A stretch of 64,000 nt of DNA from an uncultured Prevotella sp. (GCA_947177775.1 CAMWVS010000008.1:1-64000); one strand, 5' to 3'. Positions 42,529 through 52,348 are shown, counted from the first letter of the stretch. Numbers and translations: made by a program. The notes: generated by a model from the letters alone, not told the origin.

Positions 42529-44433
42529 ATGAACAGAAAAAGTTTACTTACGCTCCTGCTCGTCTTCCTCAGCCCTATCATTATACGGGCGCAGAAAGAT
42601 GACTTTGTGCTCATCATCACATCATTCCAGATAGAGCTCAACAATTATCAGACCAACATAAGCGAGTTCTATACGGAAATCAACCGCGAAAATCCCGACA
42701 TGCAGTATGTTGTGGAGAACATGAACTGCCGTTCCCTAAGCGAGATGAACGAGTGGCGTGAACGCATGGGCAGGTTCGTAGCAAAATATGAGGAACACCG
42801 GCCACGCTGCATCCTCCTGCTGGGCAACGAAGCCTGGGCAAGCTACCTGTCTTTGAACAACGACTTCACACGTTCGGTGCCATGTTTCGCCATGCTCGTC
42901 AACGACCGCATCGTACAGCTACCCGACACTGCCGTCAACGTCATGACGTGGCATCCGCAGATGCGCTCCTTTTCCACCGACATGCCGGATTGCAGCCTGA
43001 AGGGTGCAATCGCCTACCATTATGACGTCAAGGCAAACGTAGAACTGGCCCAGCGGCTTTTCCCGAAGACACGCCGCATCAACTTCTTCACCGACAACAC
43101 TTTCGGAGGCATCAACCAGCTGGGCCTCATCAACGATTATGTAGACCACAGCCGGGCAGCGGCGTCACAGCTTGTCCTGCGCGTGATTGACGGCAGGTCA
43201 TACACTTTCAACGAAGCCGGAAACGAATACCGCCGGCTCAGGACCGACTGGGACCTTGCGATGTTCACCACATGGCGCATCGACAGCACCGGAAACTATC
43301 TCGTTGTCAGCGCTACCCAACAGCTGCTGAACTACAACCGCACCATACCCGGAATATCAGTTACGTCAACCGGCATCGGCGATGTCAGCATCGGAGGCAT
43401 CATCCCGCGCTACGGACAGCAAGGCCGGCGGATGGGACAGATTGTCAACCGATGGCTACGCACGGGACAGACCCAGCATATAATATCTGTTGACAACGTG
43501 ACGGCTTTCGACTATACCCAGCTGCGCACGTGGAACATCACACCGTCCATACTCCCAAAGGATGCCGACATACGCAACAAGCCTCACAATTTCTATGAAT
43601 CACACCCACAGCTGACCGTCATTTTCACCGCCATAACGGTAATCCTCATACTCAGTGTGGCGTTCTTCACTTTCCACATATTCCAGAACCGCCGCAACAT
43701 GAGGCGTCAGAAAGAGATGATGATTCAGCTTGCCGCAGCCAAAGAAAAGGCCGAAGAGGCCAACAGGCTGAAATCCAACTTCCTTGCCAACATGAGCCAC
43801 GAGGTACGAACCCCGCTCAATGTCATCGTGGGCTTCGCCAATATTCTGATAGAACAGCGCGACGAACTGTCCGAAACAGACTTCAAGGAAATTTCCACAC
43901 TCATCAACCAGAATGCCGAACTGCTTGTCAAACTCGTCAACGATGTCCTCGATCTCTCGCGCATAGAGTCCCGCAGCGTACAGATGACGCCGGAAGATAT
44001 CGACCTCATAGCCCTGGGCCGCTCGCTCGTCAACACGGAAAGCCTCAACAACAGCCGCAAGGCTAACCTCAAGGTACTATTCGACTGCCCTCACGAGGAA
44101 CTGAGCTGCGTGACGGACCGCCGCTATCTCCAGCAGATAATCATCAATCTGCTCAACAACGCAATCAAGTTCACGGACAAGGGCACCGTCACACTGCGCA
44201 TAGAACAGGGCGACGACTGCATCCGTTTCTCCGTGACGGACACCGGTCCGGGCATTCCTACGGACAAGCAGAAACAGGTTTTCCAACGTTTCGAACAGCT
44301 GGACAATTTCAAGCAAGGCACCGGACTCGGCCTGTCCATCTGCCAGTCCATCGTCGAAATGCTCGGCGGCCGCATCTGGATAGACCCGGAATACATCTAC
44401 GGAGCACGCTTCGTGTTCACGATACCGCAATAA
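42529..44433 (+). CDS. Sensor histidine kinase with periplasmic binding-like sensor
   Basis: A 634-residue membrane kinase: signal peptide ('LLTLLLVFLSPIIIRAQ'), a periplasmic domain of about 340 residues with the alternating alpha/beta pattern of ABC substrate-binding proteins ('CILLLGNEAWASYL', 'GDVSIGGIIPRYGQQGRRM'), one membrane helix at about 361-386, a coiled linker, HisKA with phospho-acceptor His424 ('FLANMSHEVRTPLN') and a HATPase domain ('DTGPGIPTDKQKQVFQRFEQ', 'GTGLGLSICQSIVEMLGG'). There is no receiver domain and no response regulator gene beside it, so it is an orphan kinase. It has its own promoter and terminator. Confidence 0.93.
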   Translation: MNRKSLLTLLLVFLSPIIIRAQKDDFVLIITSFQIELNNYQTNISEFYTEINRENPDMQYVVENMNCRSLSEMNEWRERMGRFVAKYEEHRPRCILLLGNEAWASYLSLNNDFTRSVPCFAMLVNDRIVQLPDTAVNVMTWHPQMRSFSTDMPDCSLKGAIAYHYDVKANVELAQRLFPKTRRINFFTDNTFGGINQLGLINDYVDHSRAAASQLVLRVIDGRSYTFNEAGNEYRRLRTDWDLAMFTTWRIDSTGNYLVVSATQQLLNYNRTIPGISVTSTGIGDVSIGGIIPRYGQQGRRMGQIVNRWLRTGQTQHIISVDNVTAFDYTQLRTWNITPSILPKDADIRNKPHNFYESHPQLTVIFTAITVILILSVAFFTFHIFQNRRNMRRQKEMMIQLAAAKEKAEEANRLKSNFLANMSHEVRTPLNVIVGFANILIEQRDELSETDFKEISTLINQNAELLVKLVNDVLDLSRIESRSVQMTPEDIDLIALGRSLVNTESLNNSRKANLKVLFDCPHEELSCVTDRRYLQQIIINLLNNAIKFTDKGTVTLRIEQGDDCIRFSVTDTGPGIPTDKQKQVFQRFEQLDNFKQGTGLGLSICQSIVEMLGGRIWIDPEYIYGARFVFTIPQ

Positions 44434-44502
44434 AAGACTGACAGGTGCCCTGCCTGCCCTCCCCATCTGGGGATGTATGGCGGGCTCCTGTCAGTCTTTT
44501 TC
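44432..44502 (+). terminator. Terminator of the sensor kinase gene
   Basis: AAAAGACTGACAGG (44432-44445) pairs with CCTGTCAGTCTTTT (44487-44500), followed by TTCC; an inner CCCC/GGGG stem strengthens it. Confidence 0.8.
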
Positions 44503-44689
44503 CTGTTTTTAAGCCCACAGGAATGTGGACTTTCTGATTTTTTCTCTCCCCGCCTCCAAATATCGCAAACACGAGAGTCTGAAAAAACGGGGATTTTTGT
44601 GACGATATATTTACATTCCCCATAACTCACTTATTCCCAGCCGCTTACAAACAGCGACGTTTCTTCCTCCCTTTGGGAGGACCGGGGGT

Positions 44690-45109
44690 TGGTTCCCGTA
44701 AGGCCCTCCCGAGGATGCAACGGGGCCTCCGCGGCATTGCAACGGGGCTGCCGTTGCATCACAACAAGGCCACCGCCGCAACCCCGGGAAGGCCTTACGG
44801 GAGCAAAACGGTAACTTTTCAGGACAAAATCAGCAAGCAGAAACACGGCGTTTTCTTCGTTCTGAAAAAGCCGTAAGGGCCTCGCGGGGACGCGACGGAG
44901 CGAAAACCGGTCTGCAACCATATACCGTCCGACAGCCGTAAGGCCCTTACGGCCTCTCCGAAACGAAAAAAACGAGCTAAAACGGAAGTTTTTGCGAACA
45001 GAGTTTTGTAAGGATAAAAGACAAAAACAAAACTCCACCCGACCGACAACCCAATCTGACCGACAACCCAATCCGACTGAAAGCCCAATCCGACTGAAAG
45101 CCGGAAAGG
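44690..45109. repeat. GC-rich palindromes and 17-bp tandem repeats in a gene-free stretch
   Basis: The 685-bp gap between the kinase and the receptor holds no gene I can support. It has several copies of CCGTAAGGCC in both orientations (44696-44705, 44791-44800, 44871-44880 and the palindrome 44937-44953). At 45043-45109 it has four tandem 17-bp units, two of type CCGACAACCCAATCYGA and two of type CTGAAAGCC.., just after the receptor stop codon. Confidence 0.65.
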
Positions 45110-45118
45110 GCTGTCGGT

Positions 45119-48100
45119 CTACTCAAACACATATCTCACGCTGAACATCACCCTATATGTCGATGCTGCGCTGACATAGTCGCGGAAAGTCGTCAGATGG
45201 CGTTCGCCGTTGACGAGGTTGTATGTATATGAGCCGTCGGAACCATTGCGGCCGTTGCCCGGACGGTAGGTCAGGAGACTGCCTGAGGTCAGCTGTTTAT
45301 ACAGCCCCCAGCTGCGGTTGAGCAGGTTCGGGAGGTTGGCTATGTCACATCCAAGCTGCAACGTGTGGCGACTGGTGCCGACGTTGAGCGATATGTCGTG
45401 GGTGAAACGGAAGTCCAGCTGATGGTGCCACGGCATACGGGCGCCGCCTCGCTCCGCATACCGTCCCTTGCGCGTCTTGAGATAGCCGTCCTGGCAGACG
45501 TATGCCCAGAAATCGTCGCGCTGCATGTCCGCCGTGTAGGTCTGGCGGCTGCCGTCGGCAGCGGTGAAAGTGCCGTTGTCGGCAAAATTCCAGCTGTCAA
45601 GCTCCTCGCGCGAGGCCGGAACGCGGATGAGATTGCCGGGTGCCGAGACATCGCCCGTGACATTGCCGGTGAAGATATAGGAGAACCGCGTATAGGAATA
45701 GTTGCCCATATATCCGTGTTCCCCGCCATCATAGACGAGGCCGAACGACGAGGCATGATGACGGCCCGTCTTCATCCGGTAGCTCACCGAGACAAGCACG
45801 CGGTCGGGCGCGACGTATGTAGCATAGCCCGTCTCTGCGTCGTTGACCGCAGAGACGGAATTGCGGTATTGCACGTAGGCCGACGAAACCTGGTCGCCGA
45901 TGCCCTCGCTATAGCTCTTTGCTCCGGCGCGGGTATAGGCCGCCGAGACATCAAGCCCGAAACGGAAATGTCGCCGGAGCTGTGCCGTCACCGCCCAATA
46001 GTAAGACCGATGGCCCGCATTTTCAATCATGTAGGCCTGATTGCGGCCGTAGGTGCTCATATACCGCCGCGTGTCATAGTCGCTCAGCCTTATCTCCGAC
46101 TCGCCGTCCCAATAGACATTGCGGTTGGAGACGATGCAGGGGTTCATGTCGCGGTTGCAAACACCCTCCAGCGTGAAGTCCATGTCGTACGGCAGCCGCG
46201 TGTCAATGGCCAGCGACATCTTCCATGTCCGCGGCATGCGCAGCCTGTCGCTGAGAATTGTAGGCCCAGTGGGAACGGCCGTCCGGCTTTCTGCCCCGAT
46301 GGCCGCGAGCATCTCCCGCCGGTCCATGGTCAGCGCCGGATAGCGGTCGCCGGCCGCGGCGTATGCCCCTTTCCCGGACTGTTCGTTGTCCGGACTGACA
46401 TAGAAGTAGGATGTCTGGCCCATGCCCGAGTTGCCTACGGCCGATATAAGCCATACGAAAGGCAAACGGCCGACGAACAGGCCCGTTCCGCCGCGCAAGA
46501 CGTGGCGGTTGTCGCCCGTGATGTCCCAGCGGAAACCAAGCCTCGGCGACACGCTGACACTCGTCTTTGGAACATTGTCCGTCCGGAAATGGCAGCCGCC
46601 GAAGTCGAGTTCATGGTATTCTTCGTTGTAGTTGTCCTTCAGCGCCGGATAGTCGGGGCGCTCCAGCCGCAGCCCTCCGGTCAGCGTCAGCCGGTCCGTC
46701 AGCGCCACCTCGTCCTGAAGATAGAGCGAAAAAATCCGGGTGGTCATCTTCGCCTGAAACATGGAGTGGTCAGCGCCGTTGCCGTAGCTGATGGCGAAGA
46801 CGCGCGGCGCACGGCCGAACACGTCGGCCCAGCGGCCCTGACGTACCTCCTCCGGCGTGGCCTCGTAGGCATAATAGCCAGCAGCGGCCTGAGCAAAGGC
46901 GTTGACGGCTCTCGTCTGCTCATATTGCAGTCCGGCCGTCAGACGGTGGCGGCCCAGCGTCACGGTCGCCTCGTCTGTCAGTACGAGGTTCTTCGTCTGC
47001 GTCAGATTGCCCGCCGTGAAAACGTCGTCGCCCGTCATAGCCCACGTCGGATATTGTCCCTGGCCGTCGTTCATGACGATCTCCACCGTCGGCTGGTCAC
47101 CATATTCGGTGCTGCGCGGCTGGTCTTGAAAAGAATATGTTGCCCTCAGCGTGTTCGTCCAGATGCCCATACGGCTGTTCAGCTCGGCTGCCAGCGACGT
47201 GAAACGGTATTCGCTGTAATAGCGCGAAGCCAGCGACGTCATGCCGTAGTAGCTGTCACTGCCGTACATGGCCACGTTTGAGGCGTTATATATGGCCGAC
47301 GGCAGAGCCACCCCGACCGTCCGCGAGTTTGCCGGCGGTGAACTCAGCTTAAGGTTCGATCGCGTGAAACGGACGTTGAAGCGGTGGGCGTCCGTTATGT
47401 TCCAGTCCAGACGGGCCAGCAGGCGATAGGCCGGTGTCTCGACATTATAGTCCTGCCACGGTCCGGTCGTAATGCCGTATCTGCTTCTCAGATAGTCCGT
47501 CAGCGATGCCAGCTCGCTCTCACGCGGCCGGCGGTTGATGTCCGAGAATGTCCCCGCGTCTCCGCCGCCGGCCTTTGCCGTCGGTCCGGCCTTCATGTCG
47601 GCCTCATATTCGCCGTTGACGAAAAAGAACAGCCGGTCACGGACAATGGGGCCGCCGGCGCTGAAGCCGTAGGTGTAACTGTGGGACGTGGCTATGTCAA
47701 GCCGCTCGCCGCCCACCCGGTCGCCCGTCCACGTGTCGTCGGTCAGATAGGTGTATGCAGTCGCCCGGAAGCGGTTCGTTCCGCTGCGTGTCACGGCGTT
47801 GACCGTACCGCCAGTGAATCCGCTCTGGCGGACGTCATAAGGCGTGGCCGCCACCGTCAGCTGCTCTATGGCATCGAGCGCAATGGGCATGCCGCCGCCC
47901 GGAAGTATGCCCGTCCCCAGTCCGAAAACGTTGTTGAAGCCGGCTCCGTCTACTGTCACGCACGACTGGCGGAAGTTCCCTCCGCCGATGGCCAGTCCGT
48001 TGCTCGTTGCCGAAGCCACGGGCGAAAGACGGATAATGTCTGTCATGGAGCGGCTGACGGTGGGAGTCGCGCCTATCTGCCGCGCACTGACGTGGGTCAC

Positions 48101-48511
48101 CGTGCCCGGACTCAGGCTCGCCGCTGTGGCCTCGTTTTCGGTCGGACGGACGGTCACGCCCTTCAGGAGTGTTTCCTTTTCGGTCATGGCGACATTGAGA
48201 AGATAGCGGTCGGCCAGTCTCAGCGTGATGTCTCCGGTCTCCACCGTGGAATAGCCGACGTATGAAACGCTCACCCGATAGGGACCTCCCGCCTTCATTC
48301 CGCCTATCGCGTAGCGGCCCGAAGCGTCGGTAACGGTTCCGTAGGCAGTGCCCGAGGGTTCGTGAACGGCTCTCACGGTAGCGCCCATGATGGCTTGCGC
48401 GGCCGCATCAGTGACTCTGCCGCTCATTGACGACGTCGTGACCTGCGCTTCGGCAATGGCTGCCAGAAACAAAAAGATTGCGGTAATGAGGTGTCTCGCT
48501 TCTCTTATCAT
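45119..48511 (-). CDS. Oar-like TonB-dependent outer-membrane receptor
   Basis: A 1130-residue outer-membrane protein: signal peptide ending 'AAIAEAQ', a carboxypeptidase-regulatory-like domain (about 28-110), a plug domain ('AVTRSGTNRFRATAYTYLTDD' marks its end, about 240-260), and a large barrel ending in the typical aromatic terminus 'VRYVFE'. The layout matches Oar-type receptors, which differ from SusC proteins and need no SusD. Ligand unknown. The -7 box at 48628-48635 lies about 120 bp upstream. There is no partner gene beside it. Confidence 0.9.
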   Translation of the reverse strand: MIREARHLITAIFLFLAAIAEAQVTTSSMSGRVTDAAAQAIMGATVRAVHEPSGTAYGTVTDASGRYAIGGMKAGGPYRVSVSYVGYSTVETGDITLRLADRYLLNVAMTEKETLLKGVTVRPTENEATAASLSPGTVTHVSARQIGATPTVSRSMTDIIRLSPVASATSNGLAIGGGNFRQSCVTVDGAGFNNVFGLGTGILPGGGMPIALDAIEQLTVAATPYDVRQSGFTGGTVNAVTRSGTNRFRATAYTYLTDDTWTGDRVGGERLDIATSHSYTYGFSAGGPIVRDRLFFFVNGEYEADMKAGPTAKAGGGDAGTFSDINRRPRESELASLTDYLRSRYGITTGPWQDYNVETPAYRLLARLDWNITDAHRFNVRFTRSNLKLSSPPANSRTVGVALPSAIYNASNVAMYGSDSYYGMTSLASRYYSEYRFTSLAAELNSRMGIWTNTLRATYSFQDQPRSTEYGDQPTVEIVMNDGQGQYPTWAMTGDDVFTAGNLTQTKNLVLTDEATVTLGRHRLTAGLQYEQTRAVNAFAQAAAGYYAYEATPEEVRQGRWADVFGRAPRVFAISYGNGADHSMFQAKMTTRIFSLYLQDEVALTDRLTLTGGLRLERPDYPALKDNYNEEYHELDFGGCHFRTDNVPKTSVSVSPRLGFRWDITGDNRHVLRGGTGLFVGRLPFVWLISAVGNSGMGQTSYFYVSPDNEQSGKGAYAAAGDRYPALTMDRREMLAAIGAESRTAVPTGPTILSDRLRMPRTWKMSLAIDTRLPYDMDFTLEGVCNRDMNPCIVSNRNVYWDGESEIRLSDYDTRRYMSTYGRNQAYMIENAGHRSYYWAVTAQLRRHFRFGLDVSAAYTRAGAKSYSEGIGDQVSSAYVQYRNSVSAVNDAETGYATYVAPDRVLVSVSYRMKTGRHHASSFGLVYDGGEHGYMGNYSYTRFSYIFTGNVTGDVSAPGNLIRVPASREELDSWNFADNGTFTAADGSRQTYTADMQRDDFWAYVCQDGYLKTRKGRYAERGGARMPWHHQLDFRFTHDISLNVGTSRHTLQLGCDIANLPNLLNRSWGLYKQLTSGSLLTYRPGNGRNGSDGSYTYNLVNGERHLTTFRDYVSAASTYRVMFSVRYVFE

Positions 48512-48627
48512 AATTGAAAGATTTTTTCGTCATTCGTTCAGAAACGCTCTGCAATATATACAGAATGACGCACGGACAATGTCGCCGCACGTTTTCCGCC
48601 ATATTGCCGGATGTAGCCTGTTGCGTG

Positions 48628-48635
48628 CAAAGGTA
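48628..48635 (-). promoter_or_regulatory. -7 box of the Oar-like receptor gene
   Basis: TACCTTTG on the minus strand, preceded by a T-run; no TTTG at the standard -33 distance. Confidence 0.55.
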
Positions 48636-48683
48636 AAAAAAAACAACGGGAATGAGGGTCTGAGGATTGTTAAAAAGTCAGAA

Positions 48684-48848
48684 GTGAGCCTCACCGGGCT
48701 TGCCGATGACGGACGGCTGAACCGCTTCAACGGTCTCGGAGTGGGCGTCTACGCCACGTCCGACGGACGGAAATCACGCAACGAAGCGTCCTTCAGCCAT
48801 TTCGTATATGAAGACATAGCTTCCGCCGAAGCCTCCCCGCGTCAATAA
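48684..48848 (+). pseudogene. C-terminal fragment of a secreted glycosidase-like protein
   Basis: A 54-codon stretch ending in a stop encodes 'RLNRFNGLGVGVYATSDGRK' and 'ASFSHFVYED', which reads like the last beta-sandwich strands of GH43-type extracellular glycosidases. No start or upstream domain exists: the sequence before 48684 is the receptor promoter region. It is most likely the remnant of a lost glycosidase gene beside the intact GH97. The family assignment is tentative. Confidence 0.45.
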
Positions 48849-48884
48849 ACCGCGCGGGAAGGCGGTAGTTTTCAATTATTTCCG

Positions 48885-48892
48885 TATCTTTG
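48885..48892 (+). promoter_or_regulatory. -7 box of the GH97 gene
   Basis: TATCTTTG, 35 bp before the chosen ATG at 48928; no clear -33 TTTG. Confidence 0.6.
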
Positions 48893-48927
48893 CAGGACTT
48901 AAGAACAATCTAAAAACTTTGAGACTT

Positions 48928-50889
48928 ATGAGAAAACTACTTGTTTCGACGACGCTGCTGCTCGTCCTCGCGGCCACGATGCGTGCGGCCGACGTCATTG
49001 TTGAGTCGCCTGACGGACGACTGAGCGTGGCCATTGACGTCAGCGGGGGACGTCCGACCTACTCCGTCAGCTACAACGGGCTGACCATGCTGGAACCATC
49101 GGCGCTGGGTCTGGTGACGGACCTGGCCGACTTCACACGCGGGATGACCGTCACGGGGCATGAGGCGCGGCCGATAGACACGGTCTACACCATGCGCGGA
49201 ACGAAGACATCGGAGGTCCACTACCGTGCCAACGAACTTTCGGTGGACATGGCTACGCCCGACAAACATAACATCACGGTCTGCTTCCGCGTCAGCAACA
49301 ACGACGTGGCCTTCCGCTACCTGATTCACAAGAAAGGCGACCATTCGGCGCTGAAAGTATTACAGGAAGCGACATCATTCCGTCTGCCGGAGAAGACAAC
49401 TACGTTCATAACGCCACAGTCGGACCCGATGATAGGATGGAAGCGGACGAAACCGAGCTACGAGGAGGTTTACAGTTCGGACGGACGGATGGCGGTCAGG
49501 TCGCAGTACGGCCGCGGCTATACGTTCCCGGCACTGTTCCACGTCGGTGACGACGGCTGGGTGCTCGTCAGCGAGACCGGAACAGACGGCCGCTATGCAG
49601 GCTGTCGCCTTCTGGACTACAACCCCGAAACGGGCTATAGCATCGGTCTGCCGATGGAGGAAGAGAACAACGGCTTCGGCACGTCCACCGTCGGCATGGC
49701 TCTTCCCGCCCTCACACCGTGGCGCACCATCACCGTAGGCCGAACGCTGGCACCGATTGCAGAGACCACCGTGGCCTACGACGTTGTGGAGGAGCGCTAT
49801 GCTGCGTCGGAGACATACCGTCCGGGGCGCTACACGTGGAGCTGGCTGATATGGCAGGACAACTCCATCAACTATGACGATCAGGTGAGCTTCATCGACC
49901 TTGCGGCCGCGATGGGGTATGAATACTGTCTCGTGGACGGCTGCTGGGACACCAACATCGGCCGCGAGCGCATGGCCGAGCTGAGCCGCTACGCCCGGTC
50001 GAAGGGTGTCAGCCTCCTGCTCTGGTACAACTCCAACGGCTATTGGAACGACGCGCTACAGACACCGAAGCAGAAGATGAACACGGTGGGCGAACGCCGC
50101 AAGGAGATGGCGTGGATGAAGTCTATAGGCATCAAAGGCATAAAGGTCGATTTCTTCGGCGGCGACAAGCAGGTGACGATGCAGCTCTATGAGGACATTC
50201 TCACCGACGCCAACGATTTCGGCCTTCAGGTCATCTTCCACGGCTGTACGCTGCCACGCGGATGGGAGCGCATGTTCCCCAACTTCGTTGCATCCGAAGC
50301 CGTGCTGGCTTCAGAAAACGTCTATTTCACGGAGGAGGCTGCCCGACGCGAGGCCTTCGACCTGACGCTCCACCCATTCTGCCGCAATGCCGTGGCGTCG
50401 ATGGACTGGGGCGGAACGATAATGAACACACGCATGTCGCGCGACAACAAGCGCCGCCACCGGCGCTATACGACCAATGTCTTTGAGATGGCGGCGGCGG
50501 TTGTCATCCAGACTTCGGTGCAGTGCATAGCCATGCAGCCCAACAATCTCACGGAGCTGACGGCCGACGAACTCGCCTTCCTGCGCTACGTGCCGACCCA
50601 ATGGGACGAGACACGCCTCATCGACGGCTATCCCGGACGCTATGTCGTCATTGCCCGACGCTCGGGCGAACGCTGGCTCATAGCCGGCCTCAACGCCACC
50701 GACCAGCCGCTGACGCTGACTCTCGACGTTCCCTGTGACGCCGGACAGACGCTGACACGATATGCCGACAAGAAAGAAAAAAACGGAAGCATGAAGACGG
50801 AGGTCGCCAAGGTGAAGGCGGACAAGAAAAAGCGCGTCAAGGTGACAATCCAGCCGTCAGGCGGAGTCATACTTGATACGGAACGATAA
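48928..50889 (+). CDS. GH97 family glycoside hydrolase (alpha-glycosidase)
   Basis: A 653-residue secreted enzyme: signal peptide 'LLVSTTLLLVLAATMRA', an N-terminal beta-sandwich typical of GH97 ('VIVESPDGRLSVAIDV'), a TIM barrel from about 285 ('YTWSWLIWQDNSINYDDQ', 'GIKGIKVDFFGGDKQ') and a C-terminal sheet. GH97 includes inverting alpha-glucosidases and retaining alpha-galactosidases. The catalytic Glu motif of the inverting type (NAHE) is replaced by 'FHGCT', while Asp in 'KVDFF' fits the retaining nucleophile, so alpha-galactosidase-like chemistry is inferred. The ATG at 48928 was preferred over an upstream TTG. Confidence 0.93.
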   Translation: MRKLLVSTTLLLVLAATMRAADVIVESPDGRLSVAIDVSGGRPTYSVSYNGLTMLEPSALGLVTDLADFTRGMTVTGHEARPIDTVYTMRGTKTSEVHYRANELSVDMATPDKHNITVCFRVSNNDVAFRYLIHKKGDHSALKVLQEATSFRLPEKTTTFITPQSDPMIGWKRTKPSYEEVYSSDGRMAVRSQYGRGYTFPALFHVGDDGWVLVSETGTDGRYAGCRLLDYNPETGYSIGLPMEEENNGFGTSTVGMALPALTPWRTITVGRTLAPIAETTVAYDVVEERYAASETYRPGRYTWSWLIWQDNSINYDDQVSFIDLAAAMGYEYCLVDGCWDTNIGRERMAELSRYARSKGVSLLLWYNSNGYWNDALQTPKQKMNTVGERRKEMAWMKSIGIKGIKVDFFGGDKQVTMQLYEDILTDANDFGLQVIFHGCTLPRGWERMFPNFVASEAVLASENVYFTEEAARREAFDLTLHPFCRNAVASMDWGGTIMNTRMSRDNKRRHRRYTTNVFEMAAAVVIQTSVQCIAMQPNNLTELTADELAFLRYVPTQWDETRLIDGYPGRYVVIARRSGERWLIAGLNATDQPLTLTLDVPCDAGQTLTRYADKKEKNGSMKTEVAKVKADKKKRVKVTIQPSGGVILDTER

Positions 50890-50907
50890 AGCGCAATACG
50901 TTTTTTC

Positions 50908-50978
50908 AGGAGTTCTTTTCAGGAGTCAGAGCAGTCAAAAAGAAACGACAACTGCTCTGACTCCTGAAAAGGACTCCT
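50908..50978. terminator. Bidirectional hairpin with 28-bp arms (one mismatch)
   Basis: 50908-50935 pairs with 50951-50978 around a 15-base A-rich loop. It lies between the convergent GH97 gene and the membrane-protein gene, whose stop codon it touches. TTTTTT at 50901-50906 serves the minus-strand transcript. Confidence 0.75.
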
Positions 50979-52318
50979 TATCTTATCATATACTCCCCAA
51001 TCAGCCAACCGTTATATATCCACAGATACACCGCCAACGCAAGCAGAAGGTTGCGCAGGCCTGTGCGGACATAGCCATCGGTAGCCTTGAGCAGGAACGC
51101 GAGGGCTATGGGTATGAAGAACATCCAGTGCAGGGACATGATATAGATTTCGAGAATGGCGAAACCGAGCACGATATGAATCATCACGTCTATCGAGAAC
51201 CAGGCCAGACAGAGATGGATCAGACGGTCGCGGCGTCCGGCCCAGATGCCGAGAGCGAAGAGCAGCATCACCGTAAAGGGAACGGCATACAGCAGTTTAT
51301 AGTCGTAGGCCACGTAGTTGGGGCGCGTACGGTTGGTATCCTGAAGCAGATAGCTGCGGTGGAGCAGTATGCCCTCGCCGAATAGATTCTCCACAACAGC
51401 CCGGAGACGCGACGTCGACTTGTCCGTCCACTCAAAATACGGATTGTCCAAGAGCTGGTCGCCACCGTGGGTCTTACGCCATTCGAGGCTCTTCCTGCGC
51501 TCGGCGGCATACTTCGGGTCGGTCTTCATCCGCCGTTCCACACGCGCCTCATTGAGCCTGTCTTCCGGCAGCTGTATGGCATAATGCTGCCAGAGGTACG
51601 CCCCGAGCATCAGAACGGCAGGCAGAACGGCCGCCGTCAGCAGATAGCGCCACTGCCAGAACCGGCGACGGCCGCAGAAAAGCGCCGCCAGCATTGTCTT
51701 GCAGCCATTGGTGACTGTAACTCCGGCGGTAAGGATGAAGAGCAGTGCGGTTTTCCAGCGCCCCATCGGACGGTCGGAACGCAGTGCGCGGCCGGCGACA
51801 TAGAGAGTCAGAAGAAGCAGGAAATGGGATATGCCGTAGTGATCGGGGGCAAAGGAGCCTACCAGCACATGACCGAAAGAATAGTAAAACATCGCCAGCA
51901 GCAGCGCGTCACCGCGCCCGAGCCCGACTATTTCACGCAGGATGCGGTGAATCAGGAGAAACGCCCCCACACCACAGACCACCAGCACTGCCGCCACAAT
52001 ATAGATGGCAAGGTTGATGCCGGTCATCTCCATCTGCCAAAGATTCAGTGCATACAGCGGATACAACATCACAGACAGCAACGGATGGCGAAAGAGAGGA
52101 TAGTAGATTTTCCAGTTCGACAGCGTTACATAAGTAAGGTCGTCGTATCCGGACAGTGTGTAATAACGAGTGAACATCGTCCAGTAGCCTATACTGCCGC
52201 CACGGGTGAACAGTTCGTGGTTATATCCGACCATGAGCGCGTTGAGCGTCAGCATGATGACCAAAGCCAATGGAAGAAGCCAAAGCTCTTCGCGGCGTAT
52301 CTTGAAAAATGACATCAT
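50978..52318 (-). CDS. Polytopic membrane protein (DUF6080-like)
   Basis: A 446-residue inner-membrane protein with about ten hydrophobic segments and a polar periplasmic or cytosolic domain at about 255-320 ('DRLNEARVERRMKTDPKY'). The architecture resembles glycosyltransferase-C-type or mannosyltransferase-like membrane proteins, but no catalytic motif is clear; I believe it belongs to the Prevotella family called DUF6080. The frame extends 42 codons upstream past the -7 box (52349-52356), so the ATG at 52318 was chosen (52315 is equally possible). Function unknown. Confidence 0.75.
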   Translation of the reverse strand: MMSFFKIRREELWLLPLALVIMLTLNALMVGYNHELFTRGGSIGYWTMFTRYYTLSGYDDLTYVTLSNWKIYYPLFRHPLLSVMLYPLYALNLWQMEMTGINLAIYIVAAVLVVCGVGAFLLIHRILREIVGLGRGDALLLAMFYYSFGHVLVGSFAPDHYGISHFLLLLTLYVAGRALRSDRPMGRWKTALLFILTAGVTVTNGCKTMLAALFCGRRRFWQWRYLLTAAVLPAVLMLGAYLWQHYAIQLPEDRLNEARVERRMKTDPKYAAERRKSLEWRKTHGGDQLLDNPYFEWTDKSTSRLRAVVENLFGEGILLHRSYLLQDTNRTRPNYVAYDYKLLYAVPFTVMLLFALGIWAGRRDRLIHLCLAWFSIDVMIHIVLGFAILEIYIMSLHWMFFIPIALAFLLKATDGYVRTGLRNLLLALAVYLWIYNGWLIGEYMIR

Positions 52319-52348
52319 ATATACTATGTACTTATATAATATGCGCTG

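Noticed and set aside
45365..47281. 638-codon open frame antisense to the Oar-like receptor
   Set aside because: Shadow of a GC-rich gene; no promoter, no recognisable domain, biased amino-acid content.
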